Source: Acanthornis magna (taxonomy: Eukaryota > Chordata > Aves > Passeriformes > Acanthizidae). From it: 64,000 nt of DNA. The stretch spans positions 1,922,001 through 1,986,000 of the forward strand of contig JAWUZG010000005.1 in assembly GCA_036785705.1 (NCBI GenBank), written 5' to 3'. Shown piece by piece: positions 57,655 to 64,000 of this stretch (within the stretch, counting starts at the first letter, position 1; every line of letters begins with the position of its first letter). Below the pieces are notes generated by a model that ran no database searches, was not told the DNA's origin, and worked only from the letters and a program-made list of their open reading frames with translations. The position numbers were made by a program, and so were the translations under genes.

Positions 57655-60600
57655 CCATAACACCAACTTTAGTTTGGATCCTTCACACCTTCATCACTAC
57701 CACGCTCTGGGCCCTCAGAGTAAGGAATCATCCATTGTAGCACAGCTTGCCAGTGAATTTAGGATTAATTTCTCCATGCATTCAATGTTTCCAACCGTAG
57801 CATGGGTGTGGGATAACCCCAAATTGATTTGCTTTGAGATCATCACATCAAAGGTGCCCTTGAAAGCACAGATCATTAGTGCTTTATTGGCAGTGAGTAG
57901 ATTTTAATGTTCGCTAGCAGAGCTACTGGAAGAGCTCTTGGTGGAATCCAAAAGGCAGAAGCATTTGGTGGACTTTTGTTCCGTACAAGAACTGAGGCTG
58001 AGCTGAAGCCCAGTGAAAGGGCAGCTGAGGTGGAGAGCAGCCATGGTCAGGTAACGGAGGGGCAAGGCCAAAGGGACTGTGACACACCCACATCACATGA
58101 AACAGGAAAATTGTTTTCTGGATTTGGCATCCAAACTCACTTGGCCTCAGAGGAATTCCACACGATCCTCAAATTAAATTGAAATCTGAGGTAGAAGTAC
58201 AGAATTCCTAGCCTGTGTAATGACAGCTCTCCTCTCCCAGGGCTTTGATCCTATCTCAGTTAAAGCAGAAGGAAAATGTTGATATAAATAGCATTAGCTA
58301 GAAAATCAGAACTTCAGCTAGGGGAATTTCTGAGCATGCAACATTTAGTTGTGCTGTGAATTTTCGAGGCAGCAAGGAATCTTCCCTCAAAACACGGCAT
58401 TTGCCTGGAAAATGTGGAAACCCAAGGGTGAGTAACTGATCGCAGCCAAGCAGGGTCATTGCTTGGAGCCTGAATTCTCACATAATCAGGAATGTCAGGC
58501 TGGTGCTCAGAAATACAGGGACAAGAAAGGGTGAATCCATCTGCTTGTGTCTGTCTGCCCCATCCCTTCTTTTCTTCTCCTCCCTCAATTCCATCTTGGC
58601 CTTCCTTATAAGGACCATAAGGACCTTATCCCTTCAAACAACCTGTCAGAAACTAAACTACTTTTAGGTAAAATCTCAGCCTGAATGATGAAAGATTCTT
58701 AATGAGAAAGACTCTTAAAAAGTCTAGGAATAAATATTTGAAGATCCTTATTATTATGTACACAACAGCAGCTGCTTTCATCCTAAGCTTGAATGAAAAT
58801 TGCAGGATGGAAAATGCAATTCACAGATGAATAAGCAGCAGTTGTCCTGCACTGCAAATGAGCCAAAGGAGGGAGTACAGGGAATCGTGGAGTTGTGCAC
58901 AACTTTAACCGGTGGCTTTGGTATCTCCCTCATCACAGACAGGGAGCTCTGTCACTTCACCAAAGAAGCTACAGAAGGAACAGCACCTCCACAGCTGATT
59001 AACAAGTAACAGAAGATTCCTGTGCAGAGCCGGATGAGGGACCCCAGGAAAGGCACAGGGCAGTGCAGGGTGTGCTCACCTTGTCCTGGCAGGTCACAGC
59101 TGCTTGCCATCCCCAGGAGAGGCCACCACCTTGATCCGCTTTCATCTCTCCTGGCTACAAAGAGCTGATGGGGCCAGGAGTAAGCCTTTGGAGGAGGGCT
59201 GTGGGGCAAGGCCTGTGTCAGCCCCACTGTTTGTCATGTGCTCTTCCAAGCCATCCATTCCCATCTCCCTGTGGCAGCTCCTTCAAGTGTGGGCTGAGCT
59301 TTGGGTCTGCAGTGGAACTGGAAGTCTTGGCAAATTCCTCATGCCTCTGGATTTCAAAGGGGACACCTCTGCAGACCTGGGATCCATTCTGGAGACTGGC
59401 CACTGCTTCTAAGACATGAGAGCTTTGCCCTAAAAATAGCGGTGCATACTGGAGAAAACAGAGACATTTCTGAACTCAGCTCTGGGCACTGTTTACCCCT
59501 TAGGATATCCATTAATGTTTCCTTCCAGGAGTAACTCCTGGGAGATATCCACACATCTGCCTGGCTTGCAAGGATGTCAGGAGAAAAGCTCTCAACAAAG
59601 AGCTGTATCTTACATCACACATGCAGGGAGCCCCAGGGCTTTGGCATACCTTTGTGAGGAGCACATTCCTAAATCGAGGGCTCTCTCTTCACAGGAACAC
59701 CCTATCCTCCAGCACCAACACATTTAATCCACAGCCCCATCAGGCAGAACTTCTCACCACCCACAATTCCTGCGTGATGCAGTGAATTCTGTTTATAGCC
59801 AGGTACACCATGGGCAACTGACTAATTACCTAGCAGAAAAAGCAGTGGAATGAGAGTCAAAGAGCCATTTCCCAGTGCCAAGTTCCCCAGCTCTTCCTCC
59901 CTGTCCCTCTCTCTCCCCAGAAAAAGAAAACCAAAAAGAGGTGGCATGCTTAGCACATGGAAGTGCCTTGAGACTGAATGGAAAGCCTGGATCCACTCAT
60001 TATTTTTCATTTCAGAACTTAATAAACTGGGATCTGCCAGTTTTTCCAGACACAAAATGCAACAGTGATTTTGTAGCTCCTGAGGTTTCATATTCTATAG
60101 GTGTTCTTGTGCATTTCCCTGCTAAATTTCAATGGAATAGTCCCCTCTTTTTGTCCTGGTTATCCTTGAGATATATATCAGAACAATCCAGACTGGTTTT
60201 GTAAATTTGAGTGCATGTTGGAGCTGCAAGATAGCTTTTTAGCTGGACACAATTTTTGGAAGGAGGAGATTCCATTTTCATTTATTTCTCTTAGGCTTAT
60301 TCCAAAAAGGGAGGTCAACCCCTGTCCTATTTTGGACAGGTGGAGGACAAAAATGGATGTAATGGACATGTACCAAAACATATGCTGCAGAACCAGGCTC
60401 ATTTTGTCTGGCAGGAGGCCCTGATGCATCTGAAAAAACAGAAGGAATGACCCCCAGCCCCACCAAGAACAAGGCAGGAAAACCCAAACCCCAGCGTGAA
60501 GGGCAAGAGGTGAACGGGAGCTCTGCTGCCCTGTCCTGCTGGGTGTTGAACTCCCGTGGGCCGATGGCGCTGGGAGGAGCGTGTTCCCTTCGGGCTCTGG

Positions 60601-63600
60601 CAGCAGGACTGGTTTGGTGACTGCTGCATTTGCCTTTCCCTGGCCCCCGCACTCCAGGTGCTGCCCCTCATAATCCTAATCCATCCCTGTGGAGCAGGGC
60701 CCTGTCCTGCCTTCCTGCACAGCAGTGCACGCAGCTCCTGGGTTTTCCTTACGATCAAGAGGAGGAAGATGATCCTATGGCTGCAGGGAAGGATTAGAGC
60801 TTGGAATCTGTGCCCTGTTTTGGGCTATGCTGTCAGGCAAATTGAATTATCTATGCTTTCCATAGTTCCTTGTAAAGAAACCTTACACTTGGAGATGAGG
60901 ACATTATCCTACTTCCTTCCCTCTTTGAATTAAATATCTGTCAATTCTTTGTGAAATGCAAAGGGACCAAAATCCCACACAAACACGCCTGCAGATACTT
61001 TTCAATGGATTTTATACCTAGAGGGTCCCATTGAAATGCAAATATTGGGCCCTTCCCAATTAAACGAGTTTCTGTACCACAGATAACCTAAGCTAAAGGA
61101 AGTGGAATAGTCCATATGGAAATAACCATGCTATTCAAAACATTATTGAAACTAATACCTTTCAGTGCACCTGGAAAGGAATTGTTGATGGCAAAGCACC
61201 AGTGGAGCACAAAGCCAGAGGGAAGCGCCTCTTGAAGCCACCTTTCAGCCACCTTGTCTCTCAAGGCCTTGGGAGCACTGGAGAGACACCAGCAGGGCCA
61301 TCACCTGCCCTGAGCTGGCAGAGGAGGTGGGGGACCCCAAGCACAACAGGTGAGGAATCCATCCCAGCTGTCACAGCTCTCTCAGAGCCAGAAGCTAATC
61401 CTGCTGGAACTGCTTCATCCCTCCGTGAACACCGGTGCTGCTGCTGGACGTGGCAGAGGCACCGAAGTAGGAAGGTCTCAGGAAGAAAAAAATCTGTGTA
61501 CTGTCTCCTGCCATCAAAGCTGTGTCAGAAGACTAGATTTGTGTGTGTGTTTTCCTAAAGACACAAACCCGTACATGCTGATCCCATTTTAGCCCATTTA
61601 AGAGTCCAGCCAACAAAATCACTTTTGGTTCAATTTATACATGGAAGCATGTGGAGCACTGATCCCAATATCTCCAAGCAAAGTCACAGCTCTCCTGCAA
61701 AACCTGGGATCATTTTTTTCTAGCCAGTGCCCCATTTCAGCTATGGGATATCACTGTCTAAAGGTGCAAGTACCATTTTTCATCAGCGTAACAACACAGT
61801 ACAGCTACAACACACATGGTTGTAGCTCATTTAATTAAGGAGCCTAATTTCCCTCAATTGTCTGTTAAGGCACAGATGTTCCATTTCAGAGTGCATTAGT
61901 ACATCAGGCTTTAAACCTAAAAGCTAATTTTTAAGTTGACCTAATAATGTCGGTAATAATGACCTGTGATTACTGTCTCGCGAATCAGAACCTTAAAATA
62001 ATTAGCATCAAAGATTGACTAGTACCTTGCTAAATTCATTATCAGCCCTAAACACTCAGCACTGAACTGAACTTTAAACTGAATGTTGGTGTGGGCTGTC
62101 CCCCACACACATTGGAGGCAGCATTTTTCACAAATTTAATTTGGAAATGTAGTTAAAAGTTTTGATCACCAATCTTTTCTTGGAGGAAGAAACAGTGGTA
62201 TTAGCACAAAGTACAATTTGGTTAAAACCCACGAGCTATTTTATGTGGCCCCTGCTGTGTTTGGAGCACATAGTTGCCCCCAGCTGGGGAATTGCTGCAG
62301 GAATTACTACATGGCCCAACCCTGTGGCCAATGAAGCCTGTTAAACAGAGTGGACACCTCTGGGGGCTTCTGAGGGTGACAGCAACCAGCTGCCTTTGGG
62401 AAAGGAAGCTTGGGTAAACCTTGACGCAGGAGATTCCTCAATGCCTTTCCACCCCATGAGGAAATCAGATCCTTACTCTTTTTGCATCCCTTTTTGAGAG
62501 TCATCCTTTTCTCCGAGGTCAGACAGAGACTCAGCTGTCCTCTGCCTCTGAACAGGAGATACCTATCCCTTAGGAGGTGACTGTCACTCCTGGTGAGTGA
62601 AGGAGTAAGAAGAGAGGCTCAGAGCCCCGGGGACTGACCCCCCTCCAACAGCTGCAGGAGAAACAAAAACCATTCTCAAAAGACAGTCAACAGCAAAGGA
62701 GGAGACAGAAGGGCTTCGAAGTGTAGCTCTTCCTCTTGGATCAAGTGGGAAGAGGTGGGATCACAGCAAGTGCCTGTGAGCAGCCAGTAATTTCGGACAC
62801 GAAGGTGGGATGACTTGGAGGAGGTCAGGAGCCCTCAGCAGCACGTGGCTCAAAGGCTTTTCCTCAGGGACCATCCAGCTTGCCCGTGACCATCTCGTTT
62901 TGTGGCTCACATGCCTTTTGCTGACAGCTGCAGCTCCCAGCTGATGCCCCACCACAAGGGAGGGTTTGGAGGCCACACTTGACAGATGACTCGAGCCAGG
63001 CTGGTGGCTGCAGCGTCAGGGCACCAACCCCAGCTGGGAACAGAGACAAAGCAGAGGTGAAAGCTGCTGAAGCTGGCAGGAATCACTTATCCTGTATGTG
63101 TGCAACGGAGAGGAGCAACCAGAACACCAGTCCCTTAGCAATAAACATTTCAGGCATCATGAACACACGGGAGAGCTCTGCTGATGAAAGATTTGTAGTT
63201 GTTATTAAAATCTGTCGAGTCCAAGCTGAGACCTGAAGCTCAGTCTGCACTTGAACCTTCTCCAGGTGCTCAGATTTCCTGATGTAGATCTGCCTGACAA
63301 AACAACAACAGCAAAGGCCTGAAAGCATGCTGGTGATTTGGAGAAGAATTTCCTCCTTGCATCCAGGAAAGTTCAGAGAAGAAATTGCTTGCCTGGGATG
63401 CATAGCTGTTAATACCTTCTCACAAGCTTTCCCACCCACAGAATGAAAAGCAAAAACCAGTTGGCTTTGGGGTATAAACCAAATTAGAAACAGGGAAGGG
63501 AAACCTACCAAGTACCCACAAGGAGTTTGGCTAAAGAACTGTGATGCTTCTGAACATTTGACTTGATATTCTCCCACAGAAAATGAGAGGGAGGCCAAAG

Positions 63601-64000
63601 CCTAAACATTCAATTGCTTTTAAAAATGCTACTAAAAGCCTTTAAGCCAATTTTGGAGATTTTGCAAATTTTGTCCTGATGCAATAAAAACAAATAAAAA
63701 TTCCTAGTTCTAATCACGTTGGAAGTTGGAAGAGGATAAATGTCCTCTTTCTTTTATTTATCCCAGCTGCCACATTATCACAGTCTGACACGAGTGAATC
63801 TAAGAGCAGTCGTGGTCAATATCTGTGAAAAGGAATCTTAAAAGAAAACAAAATCTCTTGGATGTGAAAAGTTAAAGATCAGATCATTCTCTTTTTTTAG
63901 GACACAGCATTGCATTGGGAAAGTCTGGCTGTAAAAGGCTCTCTGAGCTCACTTGGATTCACAGAAGGTCCTAGACAAGGTTTTACATGGTTATGAGCAT
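57655..64000. other. Non-coding stretch, no gene recognised
   Basis: Unique sequence without clear repeats. Splice-bracketed open segments occur at 57921-58050 and 61249-61349. The longest frame is 171 codons on the minus strand (63083-63598), with no recognised domain. A GC-rich pocket lies at 60430-60680, and a (TG)n stub is near 61540. Confidence 0.6.

Noticed and set aside
1..64000. tRNA, rRNA, CRISPR array, bacterial operon or plasmid features
   Set aside because: None seen. Composition, repeats and gene sparsity are those of vertebrate nuclear DNA.

Overview
The window reads as vertebrate nuclear DNA, most probably from a bird. Two short antisense LINE 3' ends (33300-33440 and 49949-50180) carry the 3'-terminal signature of CR1, the main avian retroposon. 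Much older, decayed CR1/L3-like and MIR/CORE-SINE-like relics are also present. I see no Alu, L1 or B-type sequence and no long satellite. The second CR1 end ('gaggttggaagagacctc' type) recalls a subfamily common in songbirds and other Neoaves; that is inference. There are no bacterial features such as Shine-Dalgarno sites, operons or CRISPR arrays.

No protein-coding gene can be assigned with confidence. The longest open frames (214, 210, 203, 180, 173, 172 and 171 codons) are on both strands and overlap repeats or each other. None shows a domain I recognise, and their lengths are what chance allows in 64 kb of this composition. The window is best read as intergenic or deep intronic. A few short open segments lie between good splice signals on the + strand (35469-35561, 38702-38762, 43717-43804, 45625-45708, 46055-46123). 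The first three can be joined in one continuous frame. They are listed as low-confidence candidate exons of an unrecognised gene or lncRNA.

Layout. 1-12200: unique, mostly AT-rich sequence with ancient palindromic-type repeats (about 1965, 6200, 9995) and a near-palindrome with two STAT-like motifs and an E-box (4433-4474). 12200-18000: a MIR/L3-like relic, paired MAF/AP-1-type motifs (12784, 12910), CNE-like AT-rich blocks (12880-13280, 13560-13920, 17700-17960, the last with a perfect paired-homeodomain P3 site), and a 91-bp CpG cluster (16341-16431). 18000-28400: unique sequence with a 21-bp perfect tandem duplication. 28440-28960: sense-strand relic of a CR1/L3 reverse-transcriptase C-terminus. 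33300-33440: CR1 3' end. 35400-46200: the candidate-exon zone, interrupted by a MIR/L3-like element with an internal 105-bp tandem duplication (39817-40026). 46603-46662: a 15-bp x4 minisatellite. 46788-47770: a kilobase-scale antisense CR1/L3 relic retaining an FADD motif. 49949-50180: a second CR1 3' end. 50200-64000: unique sequence with microsatellites and inverted repeats.

The repeat calls rest on recalled family consensus patterns, not a database search. Regulatory and exon calls are hypotheses. I did not find a convincing new multi-gene system. The items most worth checking are the phase-compatible candidate exons and the CNE-like blocks.
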